From CAIRDP01 sp037138335 (GTDB lineage: Bacteria; Bacteroidota; Bacteroidia; Bacteroidales; FEN-979): a stretch of DNA of 64,000 nucleotides. Positions within the stretch are counted from its first letter, which is position 1. Each line of letters opens with the position of its first letter. The notes beneath the pieces are model-generated. The model was not told the DNA's origin, searched no databases, and saw only the letters and a list, made by a program, of their open reading frames with translations. The translations under genes were made by a program, and so were the position numbers. The DNA is taken from NCBI GenBank assembly GCA_037138335.1, contig JBAXIO010000005.1, positions 124,001-188,000 on the forward strand. The letters are read 5' to 3'. This document shows positions 33,325 through 43,600 of the stretch, piece by piece.

Positions 33325-35715
33325 TTAAAATTGTATTCTCCACGTTGCCATAGGGAAAAAACCCATATTGAAAAAGTTCCTGATCTCGCCCGTTTTCGGA
33401 TCGATGCGCTGAAGGTACACATTTGTATAATTTGTGCGGTACTGCAGGTCAAGAATGAATTCGACATTGTAACCCGGAAGGTTCCTTTTAAGCCCGAACC
33501 TCAGGGAAGCCCTCTTGTAGTCGGGGTACCTCGAAGCGAATGAGGCAGGCCAGTCCATCATGGTCTCGCCTGAAGCCACTGTGGCATTCACATCGAAGGG
33601 GATATAAGGGTTCCCGCCGGCATAGGTGGCCCTGAGACCGAGGGAAAGGATACCCCATTTACGCTTCCCGATAACGAAATCATATCCGCCGACGGCATTC
33701 AGCACATAATTGACCCCGAAGGCCGAATTCCTCCTCACATTATCGTAAGCCGTATACGTTGAGTTGTAAACCGAGGCTGTAAAAAGGAAGTAATACTGTT
33801 TATGGTAATACCTCTCAAAGGTGAATTCGATACCATAATTCAAGCCGGTGCCCCCGTTTATCAGGCTGTCGGAATATTGCCTGTTCAGGAAGAAGTCATG
33901 GCCTTCATTAATGAGGGAATACTGGGGAATGGAAGCTTTTACAGGCAGATCGTAGAGGTACTGGCAGTACACCTCGGTTTTAAGGTGAAGGGTCTTTGAG
34001 GGCCTGAAATCGTAAGAAAGCGCTGATTGTACACTCCTCGTAAAACCCAGGTCACGGTTTGGCTGGTTGGTTACTCCCCCCGGCAGTTTGTTTATCTGGA
34101 AGTAAACGACATGTGGGGGCATCTGGCTGTACATCCCTGCACCGAAGTTAATGACATGGTTCCCGGAGATCTGCCAATCCATGCCTATTCTAGGCTCTAC
34201 AGCCCATGAATTATTCATGGGCAGCCAGGATGCGTATAACCCGGCTTTCAATTCAAGGGCAGGGGTAAGGCTTTGGGCCCACTGCCCGTAAATCCTGATA
34301 AAATCCATCTGCTCTTTTGTGCCGGTATGAACCTGGAATGTGTTTTTAAACATCATGCTGTCGGCAAATTTCATAAAAAAATGATCATAATCCAGGCCTG
34401 TTTCAATGGAGCTTTTAGCTGAGAATTTTTTAAACAGCCTTGAGGAAAAAGAGAGTTTCACCTCTGAACTTCGTTCCCCGGCCCAGAGAGAAGGTGTGGT
34501 CGCAACATTCGAAAATGTATCAACCCTGGTATAAACCAGTGAACTCACTGCATATATCATTGTTTTAATTCTTAATCCGGGTTTTAATGAAGCCTGATGA
34601 GTGATTCCGAGGACCCCCAGATTGGATCCGTTGGCAAGATCTTCACCATAATCGGGGAACATCCAGTCGGTTTGTTCCTTGCGGCTGTCGAAAAGCTGGA
34701 TATAACTTAATCCCCCCATTCCCGTAATTGTCAGCACACCTGCTTTTTTTAAAGGAAGAGTTATTTTAAAGCTGAGATCCTGGTATTGGGGCACAACGTT
34801 CATTTTAATGCCGGTATAGCCTAAAAGCTGCAGCATGGATATCCTGTAAGAGAAGATGTAGGAGGCAGCGCTTTTCTTCGAGAATGGGCCTTCGGAGCCA
34901 AATTCCAGGCCATTCCAGCCAAGACCGAACCAGAATTCGTGGTGATCGCTGTTCCCTGTTTTCATCCTTAGGTCGAAAACGCCTGCGGTGGTGTTACCAT
35001 ACTGGGCAGGGAAAGAACCGGTAAGGAAATCAGAATTGGTCAGGAGGTTGTCATTCAGCAGGGTAACAGGCCCTCCGGTTGTTCCGACCGCAGCGAAATG
35101 GTTTGGGTTTGGGATTTCCATATCGTCAAGTCTCCATTGAAGGCCTGAAGGGGAGTTGCCGCGCACGATAATATCGTTCCTGTTATCTATGCCGGAAGTA
35201 ACTCCTGCAAAATTCTGGGCCATTCTCGCGGGGTCGTTATAAGTTCCGGGGAACCTGAATGTTTCGTCGACGCTGAACGGACGTATGCTCACGGAGGCCA
35301 TCCTGTTAAGTATATCTCCTTTCCTGTAATCCCCTTTAACTTCAATTTCCTTTCCGTCAATACCTGTTTGCCTCAGATGTATTGTTATATCCGCTTCTTT
35401 CCCGCTGCTGATCACAACGGGCCCGGATATATAGGTGGCATACCCGATGAAGCTCACTTTGAGTTCCGCGTTGCCGATGGGTATGCCTTTCAGTCTGAAA
35501 TGCCCTGTTTCGTCGGATGAACATGCAATGGGAGGGTCGGAGCCAATTAACCGGATGCCCGCTCCGGCCAGTGGTTCCAGAGAGGCTGCGTCAAGGACTA
35601 TGCCTTTTACCGACGATCTGAGCACGGGTTGGGCCGAAATCTCATCCGCAGACAGGAATAAAAAGAAAAAACAGGTAAGCAGGGCAGCAGAAACTCGGTA
35701 AAACAGTGCAGGCAT
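33325..35715 (-). CDS. TonB-dependent outer-membrane receptor with CarboxypepD-reg domain
   Basis: 796 residues. Signal peptide, then a CarboxypepD-reg-like domain (about 37-115, KGIVLDAASLEPLAGAGIRL... SDETGHFRLKGIP), a plug domain with DIIVRGNSPSGLQWRLDDMEIPNPN and a 22-strand-type barrel ending in a C-terminal Phe (MATWRIQF). This is a Bacteroidota SusC-like/TonB receptor. No SusD partner is adjacent, so it may not import glycans. Its place between tailoring genes suggests uptake of a metal, cobalamin or precursor, or outer-membrane handling of the product. Confidence 0.9.
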   Translation of the reverse strand: MPALFYRVSAALLTCFFFLFLSADEISAQPVLRSSVKGIVLDAASLEPLAGAGIRLIGSDPPIACSSDETGHFRLKGIPIGNAELKVSFIGYATYISGPVVISSGKEADITIHLRQTGIDGKEIEVKGDYRKGDILNRMASVSIRPFSVDETFRFPGTYNDPARMAQNFAGVTSGIDNRNDIIVRGNSPSGLQWRLDDMEIPNPNHFAAVGTTGGPVTLLNDNLLTNSDFLTGSFPAQYGNTTAGVFDLRMKTGNSDHHEFWFGLGWNGLEFGSEGPFSKKSAASYIFSYRISMLQLLGYTGIKMNVVPQYQDLSFKITLPLKKAGVLTITGMGGLSYIQLFDSRKEQTDWMFPDYGEDLANGSNLGVLGITHQASLKPGLRIKTMIYAVSSLVYTRVDTFSNVATTPSLWAGERSSEVKLSFSSRLFKKFSAKSSIETGLDYDHFFMKFADSMMFKNTFQVHTGTKEQMDFIRIYGQWAQSLTPALELKAGLYASWLPMNNSWAVEPRIGMDWQISGNHVINFGAGMYSQMPPHVVYFQINKLPGGVTNQPNRDLGFTRSVQSALSYDFRPSKTLHLKTEVYCQYLYDLPVKASIPQYSLINEGHDFFLNRQYSDSLINGGTGLNYGIEFTFERYYHKQYYFLFTASVYNSTYTAYDNVRRNSAFGVNYVLNAVGGYDFVIGKRKWGILSLGLRATYAGGNPYIPFDVNATVASGETMMDWPASFASRYPDYKRASLRFGLKRNLPGYNVEFILDLQYRTNYTNVYLQRIDPKTGEIRNFFNMGFFPMATWRIQF

Positions 35716-35735
35716 GATGTAAAGATAGGGAGATT

Positions 35736-36122
35736 TTACTCTTCCATCATCCTGTCAACCTGCTCTTTTGTAAGCCTTGTCCAGACCGGGCTGGAGAATT
35801 TTTCACCATTCCATTCAAACTCGACCCTGTCGAAGGATTCTCCATAAAATGTGAGTTTGCTGCCAAGATCAGGGGTATGTTCAATAAATATTAATCCACC
35901 GGGGGCTTCACCGCTGGTCTTAAGGATTTGAGTGGCAAGGGAGTCAACGACTTCAGTAACCGCGGTGCCGGGGTTTTGCCTGTATATCTCGGTTGCAATA
36001 GCCAGTGTTTTCCCGTCCTGCCTCTTTATCAGCTTCAATCCGCATTTCGACGGGCTGTCCCAATGACCAAGATAGTCGTAGTAGCGGTCCATGTATTTGT
36101 TAAAGGCAGGATTGGTCTCCAT
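35736..36122 (-). CDS. Hypothetical small soluble protein
   Basis: 128 residues with no signal peptide or membrane helix. Features are an acidic-aromatic N-terminus (NPAFNKYMDRYYDYLGHWDSPSKCGL), one Cys near residue 27, and EWNGEKFSSPVWTRLTKEQVDRM at the end. I do not recognise the family. It lies 18-20 bp from each neighbour and is clearly in the operon, between TonB receptor and radical SAM gene, so it may assist one of them. Confidence 0.7.
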   Translation of the reverse strand: METNPAFNKYMDRYYDYLGHWDSPSKCGLKLIKRQDGKTLAIATEIYRQNPGTAVTEVVDSLATQILKTSGEAPGGLIFIEHTPDLGSKLTFYGESFDRVEFEWNGEKFSSPVWTRLTKEQVDRMMEE

Positions 36123-36140
36123 AAAAAGTGAAATAGTGAG

Positions 36141-37412
36141 TTAAACAGTATCGGTGACTTTTTTACCGAAACTTAAATCGGCGAGGTCGCGGCGCCTCGC
36201 TGTATAAGTACCATCGGCCAGTTCCTTTGACATTACACGGTTAATGAGATTGAACATTTTCATGGTCTGGGGTTCATCCTTATAAAAAGTATCCCATGCA
36301 TAATGGTACAATTCGGTAAGCCTTTCGGGGCTCATATGTTTTGGCTGGTAAACGACTTTACCGGCATTATAATGGTTCCAGTCCTTATCAAAGATCCTGT
36401 TTTGCTTCAGCAGGTCACTGTATGCCTTGGTATGCGGGAATGGCGCCAGTACTGTGAATTCGGCCAGGTCCAGGTCAATCTCCAGCAGAAAGTCGATGAG
36501 CCTTTTGATATCATCTTCGGTCTGGTTATCAAGGCCCAGCAAAATTGTGCCTTCAACCGCGATACCGTAATCATGGTATTGTTTGATGCGGTTGCGGATG
36601 TAATCGGAAGTATCGAACACGGCCTGGTAAACATACCATGCGCCGGCCTGGGCGGCAAGGTCCAGAACCTCATTTTTATCTTCAATCGTATGGCTGACCC
36701 ATTTCTTTTTAAGAGGGATCATGGCCTTGAACAATTCCTTTTCCCATTCGGTATCGAGAGCAAGGGAATTGTCGACGATGAAAAGACGGTTGTTGTCCAT
36801 TTGCGACAGTTCCTCCACCACGCGGTCGATAGGGCGGGGGCGGAAGCCTCTTCCTCCAAGATACCTCACTGCGCATGGGTAGCAGTCATAGATACACCCG
36901 CGTGAGGCATGGAACAGGTCAACCATCCTGAATCCCTTATGGTAATAGAGGTCTTTCTTAAGGATATTCCTGTTGGCCGGTCCGATGAGGTTCATATCGG
37001 GGGGCTTGCTCAGGTAATTATAGATCTTTTTGAGATCGTTTTTCCTGAAATCTGCAAACACCTGTTCAAGGCGGCCTTCCACTTCACCAAGAAATACAGA
37101 ATCGGCATGAAGCATGGTCTCTTCGGCATGAAGCATAGTGGAAATGCCCCCAAAAATAACCTTCTTTCCCAGGGCCCGGTACTGGTCGGCAATTTCCCAG
37201 CCGCGTTTCACCTGAGTCGTAAGCATCATGGAGATTCCAACCAGGTCGGCTGAATCATCAATGACGAGGTCTTCGACATTTTCATCGGTAAAATCAATTT
37301 CAATATCCTCAGGCACTGCCGCAGCCATGACCACGGGTCCATGAGGGGGAAGGTAAAATATCGTTTGCCCTTCCAGTTTTTCCCAACGGGGATATATCAG
37401 TTTAAACTTCAT
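36141..37412 (-). CDS. B12-binding-type radical SAM enzyme
   Basis: 423 residues. An N-terminal Rossmann-like domain (about 1-130) resembles the cobalamin-binding domain of class B radical SAM enzymes (DLVGISMMLTTQVKRGWEIADQ, VIFGGISTM). The radical SAM core has the cluster motif CIYDCYPC (CxxxCxxC) near residue 170, followed by VVEELSQM and ILLGLDNQTEDDI. Reactions in this class include methylation at unactivated carbons and ring changes. It is one of four such enzymes here and lies in the tailoring operon near a CrtI-like oxidoreductase. Reaction not predictable. Confidence 0.88.
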   Translation of the reverse strand: MKFKLIYPRWEKLEGQTIFYLPPHGPVVMAAAVPEDIEIDFTDENVEDLVIDDSADLVGISMMLTTQVKRGWEIADQYRALGKKVIFGGISTMLHAEETMLHADSVFLGEVEGRLEQVFADFRKNDLKKIYNYLSKPPDMNLIGPANRNILKKDLYYHKGFRMVDLFHASRGCIYDCYPCAVRYLGGRGFRPRPIDRVVEELSQMDNNRLFIVDNSLALDTEWEKELFKAMIPLKKKWVSHTIEDKNEVLDLAAQAGAWYVYQAVFDTSDYIRNRIKQYHDYGIAVEGTILLGLDNQTEDDIKRLIDFLLEIDLDLAEFTVLAPFPHTKAYSDLLKQNRIFDKDWNHYNAGKVVYQPKHMSPERLTELYHYAWDTFYKDEPQTMKMFNLINRVMSKELADGTYTARRRDLADLSFGKKVTDTV

Positions 37413-37482
37413 CTTTTCTTGTTTAATCCCATTTCGCCATGCAAAATCTGTTCATGGCACGACCAAACCGTTTCATCCCGGT

Positions 37483-39189
37483 TTAATTTTTTTTCAATCC
37501 GGTATTGCATTCGGCAATCCTGCGGATAATTTTTTGCTTCTCCTGCCATCTCGGCACTTCACAATTCAAAGCCCGGTAGTAATACGACCTGGCTTGAACG
37601 GGTTTCTCGTGCAGGAGAAAGTATTCCCCGGCCAGGTACCAGGACTCATAAAATTCCGGGTTCGTATGAATAAAAGCAGGAATAAAAGAACGCTCATCGG
37701 GCAGAGCACTGCCATTCTTTAAACAATCACGCAGGATCCTCTTCATAGCCCTGAACTGGTTAAAAGCTCTGTAACCGGCTGACTGCAGGAAGTTATCGGG
37801 TGGTATCTCCTGTTCCTTCACTTCAACATCCACCCCCTGGCATGAGCCTGCAAAATTATGAAAAATTTTCCTCAGGTCGAAGCATTTATAAGAACCGAGT
37901 TGCCATGGACCGGTCGAAACCCATACCAGCCGCTCGGAAGGCTTGAAAATTATGGAATGATGGGCGATCATCTGGTTCATTGCTTTTTCGTTCCCCATAC
38001 CGATGTCTTTGCCTTCCAATCCGGCCCTGTCCCTCAGTATCCAGGCTGCTTTTTCGACATCCAGTGGGAATTGCGCTCTGAGGTCTTCTTTTAAACGCCG
38101 GTACCTGTACATGGAAGCATTTTCTCTGATATTTTCTTTATTCAGGGCGTCCTCTGCAAAGTCGGCCGACTGAAAATGGTTTGCGCTTGAAATTGAACTT
38201 CCCCTGGGCTGCCTTAAAGCGGTTTTATACGGGGATTTCTCTATCACTGCGGCACGGCCGTCTTTTGCCGAGCCAATAAGGAGGGATTCAGAAACAAAAG
38301 TCTTACGCCTCTGGGCTATGGCATATGCCTCGTAAATTGTCGAAGCATACTGGAGTATCTCCCTGGCAAGAAGGGAGATCGGCATCCGGGCCGAAAGGGG
38401 GATCTTTGATTTTGCCGCATTGATCGTTACGGTAAGCCCTTCATCATTCATACCCGATACCGCACCAGTCATACCTCCCCAGGTAACCATCATGAAAGCA
38501 TAACCGCTGTCGGGCTGTTCAAAGCAAATGATCTTGTTACGGGCAAACTCATCACCCATGTAAAAATCAAAGTTCCTGCCGATGATGAGGCTGCCGTCGG
38601 CACTTGATTTCCCCCAGGCCCCGAATGAGGTGCATCCGACCAGGTTCAGCTGTTCCATTGCATGGCCTATATCATGGGCAGAATGATAATTCAGCATCCT
38701 CTGGTATGCATTGCCGATATAAGAAAAATCATTGCTGGCCGAACGGCTAATGCCAAAAATCTCCTGCTTGAATTCAGTCGGGACATACGAATCGAGATCC
38801 CTGTTGAACCAGTATATGAAATATTTCAGGAAACGGAGGTAAAAGCGGGAAGGGATCATCGTTCTAATCTGGTCGATAAAGGCTTTTTCCTGGTTGTAAA
38901 TAAGTGCTTTCGCAAGTTTCCCGTTCGCCACTCCTCGTTCATACGGGCTGCCTTTCAGGTACATCAGCCACAAGCCCGATGTGTCTTTCTTCAGCCAGGA
39001 AGATCCGCAACTGGTGAAATCCCCGGAAATCACTGAAACCTTCAGGGTATCTGCCGAGCGGTCGGCTATGGGGGGAGGGCTTACATTTATGGAAATCCTG
39101 AACCATGCCCAGAGACTGAGCAAAATTGCAATCGTGATGAAAACGGCCGTCCAGACCCTGTTTTTCCTGCTGTATTTTTTATTCTGCAT
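37483..39189 (-). CDS. C45-family autoproteolytic acyltransferase/hydrolase
   Basis: About 568 residues from the ATG at 39189 (a GTG lies one codon earlier). An N-terminal helix (residues 13-30) anchors it outside the cytoplasm. The C45/Ntn-hydrolase core begins at the expected nucleophile in LVGCTSFGAWG, with IIGRNFDFYMG and MNDEGLTVTINAAKS as in penicillin acyltransferase-like enzymes. Cleavage before that Cys would give a new N-terminal nucleophile. A C-terminal tetratricopeptide-like segment occupies the last 80 residues (WYLAGEYFLLHEKPVQARSYYYRALN). It may transfer or remove an acyl group on the exported product. It overlaps the following gene by 11 bp. Confidence 0.85.
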   Translation of the reverse strand: MQNKKYSRKNRVWTAVFITIAILLSLWAWFRISINVSPPPIADRSADTLKVSVISGDFTSCGSSWLKKDTSGLWLMYLKGSPYERGVANGKLAKALIYNQEKAFIDQIRTMIPSRFYLRFLKYFIYWFNRDLDSYVPTEFKQEIFGISRSASNDFSYIGNAYQRMLNYHSAHDIGHAMEQLNLVGCTSFGAWGKSSADGSLIIGRNFDFYMGDEFARNKIICFEQPDSGYAFMMVTWGGMTGAVSGMNDEGLTVTINAAKSKIPLSARMPISLLAREILQYASTIYEAYAIAQRRKTFVSESLLIGSAKDGRAAVIEKSPYKTALRQPRGSSISSANHFQSADFAEDALNKENIRENASMYRYRRLKEDLRAQFPLDVEKAAWILRDRAGLEGKDIGMGNEKAMNQMIAHHSIIFKPSERLVWVSTGPWQLGSYKCFDLRKIFHNFAGSCQGVDVEVKEQEIPPDNFLQSAGYRAFNQFRAMKRILRDCLKNGSALPDERSFIPAFIHTNPEFYESWYLAGEYFLLHEKPVQARSYYYRALNCEVPRWQEKQKIIRRIAECNTGLKKN

Positions 39190-40678
39190 CACGGATCTTG
39201 TTAAACAGGTATTCCAGTCCCAGTATTTCGGCGCATGTCATAATACTTCCGATTGTCACACCCGGCGCCCCGTGCATATTAAGGTTCTGCCCTGTAAAGT
39301 AAAAGCCCGGGATCTTGGTATGAGGCAAAATCATCGTTTTAAGATAGTTTTCCGATTCCTTGCGTATGCCATACATCGATCCTTCAGGTGTTCCAGTATA
39401 GTCCCTCCAGGTCAGCGGAGTTGAAATTTCCATATCTGTTATTGAAGAACGTATTTCAGGGAACTTTCGTTCGACCAGCTTCAATAATTTTTCTGCGCAT
39501 TCGCTTTTGAATGTTTTGTAATCAGGCCCGCGTTTACCGGTTGATGTACCTTCCCAACGTTTCACTTCATCATAACACATAGTTGAAAGTATGCATACTG
39601 CGGATGTGAATTCACCATGCCTCGAGCATGAGGGTGTGTACATGAAATACATTCCGGGCCAGCCTGCTGCTTTACATTCCTGCCCTGCCCAGGCGTCACG
39701 GGTCGAGTGATAATACAGGTTATGGTCCATGTAGGGGAAACTGTCCGGCTTCAGCCCGAGATACAACCCGAATGAGGAAACGGTATTTTCCATGCTCATA
39801 ATCCTGGATTGAAACGATCGTTTCAATAATGATGGTTCAAGTATCACGAGGGCCGACTGCGGATGAATCCCGGCAATGATCCGGCTTCCGACTAACATTT
39901 CATGGCCGGCGGTTTCAACCTGGAATTTATTTTTCAGGGAGGATATCTTCTTAACTTCCATTTTTGTCAATACCCTGCCGCCCGCAGCAGTTATGTATGC
40001 TATAAGATGGTCTGTTATTTGAGTGCTGCCATGGCTCAGCCTCCATGCGCTATTAATGAAGGAATGGTTGATAAGCGCATATTGATGCCAGGGAGTGGAG
40101 ACTTTTCTTCCTGCGTACAAAAAATTATTACCCGAGAGCACCTCCAGGAGCAGGCGGTTCCCGGGATCGGTACCTGCCATCTTATTAAGGAAATCCCATG
40201 CATTGGTTCCCATCCAGGCAGTCTTTGTATGCTTGTCGGTGAGCTGGAAGTTATACAGTGGGAATGCCGAAACAGTTTCTTTCAGGGCCGCAACATATTG
40301 CCCCAGGAATTCCCGGGATGCAGGGAACTGCGCGGCAAGGTTCTCGGTGAAATGATCAAAGCCCTGTGCAAGCCTGAAATCCATGCCATCCAGGGAAATT
40401 AAATCAAAGCAGTCAATATTCATCCGCTCAAGCCCAAGTGACTGCGAAAGACCGAAATATTTCCAGTAGGAGTGAAGGGTCTGGCCGGGCAGCATGCTCC
40501 CGATATAATGTATCCCCGTATCAAATGAATTCTCTCCTCTCTGAAAACTCTGCATGCATCCCCCGGGAACCGAATGCTTTTCAAGTATGCAAACGCTGAA
40601 TCCTTCCTTGCTGAGGATGTAACCGCAAAGCAAACTGCCTAATCCTGATCCGATGATGATGACGTCATAGCGGTTCAT
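39179..40678 (-). CDS. CrtI/phytoene-desaturase-like FAD-dependent oxidoreductase
   Basis: 499 residues. N-terminal dinucleotide-binding motif IIGSGLGSLLCGYILSKEGFSVCILEK, then PGGCMQSFQRG and DTGIHYIGSM as in the phytoene desaturase/retinol saturase family, and a C-terminal FAD signature FYFTGQNLNMHGAPGVTIGS. Family members desaturate, saturate or isomerise long polyenes. Its ATG overlaps the preceding stop (ATGA) and its stop overlaps the C45 gene, so the three are tightly coupled. The polyene made in this locus is the likely substrate; direction of the reaction is unknown. Confidence 0.87.
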   Translation of the reverse strand: MNRYDVIIIGSGLGSLLCGYILSKEGFSVCILEKHSVPGGCMQSFQRGENSFDTGIHYIGSMLPGQTLHSYWKYFGLSQSLGLERMNIDCFDLISLDGMDFRLAQGFDHFTENLAAQFPASREFLGQYVAALKETVSAFPLYNFQLTDKHTKTAWMGTNAWDFLNKMAGTDPGNRLLLEVLSGNNFLYAGRKVSTPWHQYALINHSFINSAWRLSHGSTQITDHLIAYITAAGGRVLTKMEVKKISSLKNKFQVETAGHEMLVGSRIIAGIHPQSALVILEPSLLKRSFQSRIMSMENTVSSFGLYLGLKPDSFPYMDHNLYYHSTRDAWAGQECKAAGWPGMYFMYTPSCSRHGEFTSAVCILSTMCYDEVKRWEGTSTGKRGPDYKTFKSECAEKLLKLVERKFPEIRSSITDMEISTPLTWRDYTGTPEGSMYGIRKESENYLKTMILPHTKIPGFYFTGQNLNMHGAPGVTIGSIMTCAEILGLEYLFNKIRDAE

Positions 40679-43600
40679 ATTTCCCCGGTTGTTTCGTGGT
40701 TCTTTTTCAGCGAATAGTAAGTGTTGGAACTGTAGGATTTCGAGGCTATCACCTCAAGGCTGAAGCCTGCCTGTGACGCGATTTGCCTTATCCTGGCAGT
40801 GGAAATGAAATGAAGGCTCAGGGTTTCATCATAGGTTTTGTTGAATTTCATCCCGGTTGACATCAGTTCGGTGAACTTTGAACGCGAATGCAGCTTTTCG
40901 CTGTTCTCATCTGCATCCCTGATTATGATACAACCTCCATCCGTAATGTTTGCCATACATTTCATCAACAGGCGTTCCTGGTCAGCTTCAGGTATATAAT
41001 GCAAAACGTCGCTGAGGATGATGCAATCCTTTGAGGGGAATTCATACGACCTGATATCCCCTGCCAGGAATGTCAGCCGGTCCGATTTGAGAAATCCGCT
41101 TTCAGCAATCCTGATTTTTCCCTCATCATAATCCATACCTGTGATATTTCTTTCTGCGGATGTAAGGGCAAGCATATGGCTTATGAAGCCGTATCCGCAA
41201 CCCAGGTCGAGGATTTCGCCCTGCCGGGGCACAATTTTATTAATTATGGAATAATTCTCTTCAAGTCGAAGTTTGATCCTGAGGTACCATTCCAGTAACG
41301 GGCCCTTGTAGATATAATTCAGGACCAGTTTGCGGCGGTAATATGAAGTGTTGCCTTCTTCGGCCGTGAAACGCTCATATTCCTTCACATACCATTTCCT
41401 TATCATCCTGGCTCTTTCCTGGTAGCTTTTTCCATACGAGGTGTCGGCGGGAGTTATCCTTGGATATATCCTTTGCCTGAACATGTTGGGCCTTCCCCAG
41501 AATGCACCGCGGGCCAGGAAATCACCCGTGCCAAACATCATCAGGGGCAGGATATCCAGCTGGAGCTGTTCTGCAATATAAAAAGCCCCCCTGTGGAATC
41601 TTTGGATCTGGTGGTCAATCGAACGGTGAGCTTCGGGGAAAATAAGAATGGAATACCCTTCTTCGACTTTCTTTCTAAGTTTTTCCATTATGTAATCTAG
41701 TCCCTTGTCAACATTATAGAAACTCGCAAGCCTTGCAATAGGTCCGAATACAGGTGAATAGTATACCCAGGTATTGGTTAGTATGATTATTTTCGGATAC
41801 AGCCTGAGCATGGCGGGTGTTTCAATTAGTGACTGGTGGTTGCTGATGATAACAGCCGGTATTCTGAAATCTTCACTATGCGGGTTATACAGCCTGCGGT
41901 TTGGAAAAGTAAGGAAAATATACAGCCTTGAAAGGCTGCAGAACATGGAATGAAAAATGTTTTCTTTCCATCTTCGCTTAAGAGGCAGCAGAAAGTACAT
42001 GAGCGACCCGGTAACGGCAAGTATCAGGGCGATGAAGACAATATTTCCCCAGGTGATAAAGGTCTTGACGAAGATCCTGGCCGTTATGGGGAATGTGCTC
42101 TTCCTGAGCCTGCCTGCTATGAACCAGCCCGAAACCAATGGCTGAATGCATAAGGTGATCAGGACAAGTATAACGATCCCTACAACGGAAACAAGGGCAA
42201 TAGAATAAAGGGCAGGATGCCTGGCCGTAAACAAGGCCGCCACGCCAAATAAGGTTGTTGCCGAGGACAGAAGTATGGATACCCTGTATGATGAAATGTT
42301 CTGCGTTCTGTATGTATAGTCCTGCAGCAGGCCCCTCATCATCAGGATGCTGTAATCAACACCTAATCCGAAAATAAATGATGAAACGATGATATTGAAA
42401 ATATTGAACCTTATCCCTGTCGCGCCCATAAAGCCCAGTGTTATGAGCCATGACAGGTACATAGGAATGGCAGTGAAGAAAGCCAGTTCGATCCGGCCGA
42501 AAGAGAACCACAGAAGCAGGCTTACAAAAAGCATGGAAAGCAGCACCAGACGGTCGAAATCTCTCTTAACACCTTCAACGAAAAGGTCGGTGAGTTTTTG
42601 GCGGTCAAAGATCACCACTCCCGGCATGTTGTTGAATTCACTGTATATTTTTCCGGCTACAGCAGGCTTTACCCTTGCAATGCATGAGACCATATATATT
42701 CCCTGGCTTTCATTAAGCCATTCGGAGAACAATGCATCTTCAAACCTTGACTTTAAGCCTGGCTTCAGGGGCTGGTATGATTTAGTCATCATTTCGCGGA
42801 ATCCCCTGAAGGCACCCGTTGTGAACCCGGTTTCTGCAGCGGACTTCTCAAGGACGGCAATTATCCTTTGTGATCTTTCAGGAGGGAATGCCGTGACCCA
42901 TTTATTTAGACGGAGAGATGAAAGGGAATCCGACAGCAGCAACGTTCTTATCCCTGAAACACCGTCAACAGTCCTGTTCCGGATAAGTATGTCAAAACGT
43001 GATTGCACCCTTTCATTCAGCCTGAGGGCACTTTCACGGGAAGGGCCTGTAGCAACGATGTATATATTTTTAAGTTTTCCGTTTGACAAGCTGTCAAGTT
43101 TATCCCCTGCCAGCCTCAGGCGGGGCTCCATGTAGTTCATGGTATTCATGTCTGTTTCAAACCCGGCTTTCCTGAAGAAAAACAGGCTGGCAATACAAAG
43201 CAGGCCCAAGACTGCAATGAGTCCATATTGTTTTTCAAACCTGATATTGCCTATCCTGTCGATGAATGATGAAAACGCTGAGGGAGATTTCTCATGGAAA
43301 CGTTGAGAGAACATCTGGGGAAGGAAGACCAGTGCAAACAGGGCGGCCCCTGCAACGCTTATTGAGGCAAACCACCCAAGGTCATGCAGGACGCTTGACT
43401 CGAGAAATACCAGGCAAAGAAACGCCCCGGCGGATGTAAGGGCACATACGACTATGCTTTGCGACATTTCGCGAAGGGTCTGCCTGACATCCCCGCATTT
43501 CCTGTACTGGTTGATAAGGTATAATGAATAATCGATGATCAGCCCCAGGATCACGGAACCAATTCCAAGGGCAATCGCCGAAACAGAACCTTTTACAAAG

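Noticed and set aside
37436..37458. Inverted repeat GCCATG...CATGGC in the gap between radical SAM and C45 genes
   Set aside because: Six base pairs with an 11-base loop and no T-run on the transcribed strand; expected by chance in 70 bp.
42389..43135. 248-residue plus-strand open frame
   Set aside because: Lies wholly antisense to the MMPL-acyltransferase-methyltransferase gene; serine- and arginine-rich translation without motifs, so it is a shadow.
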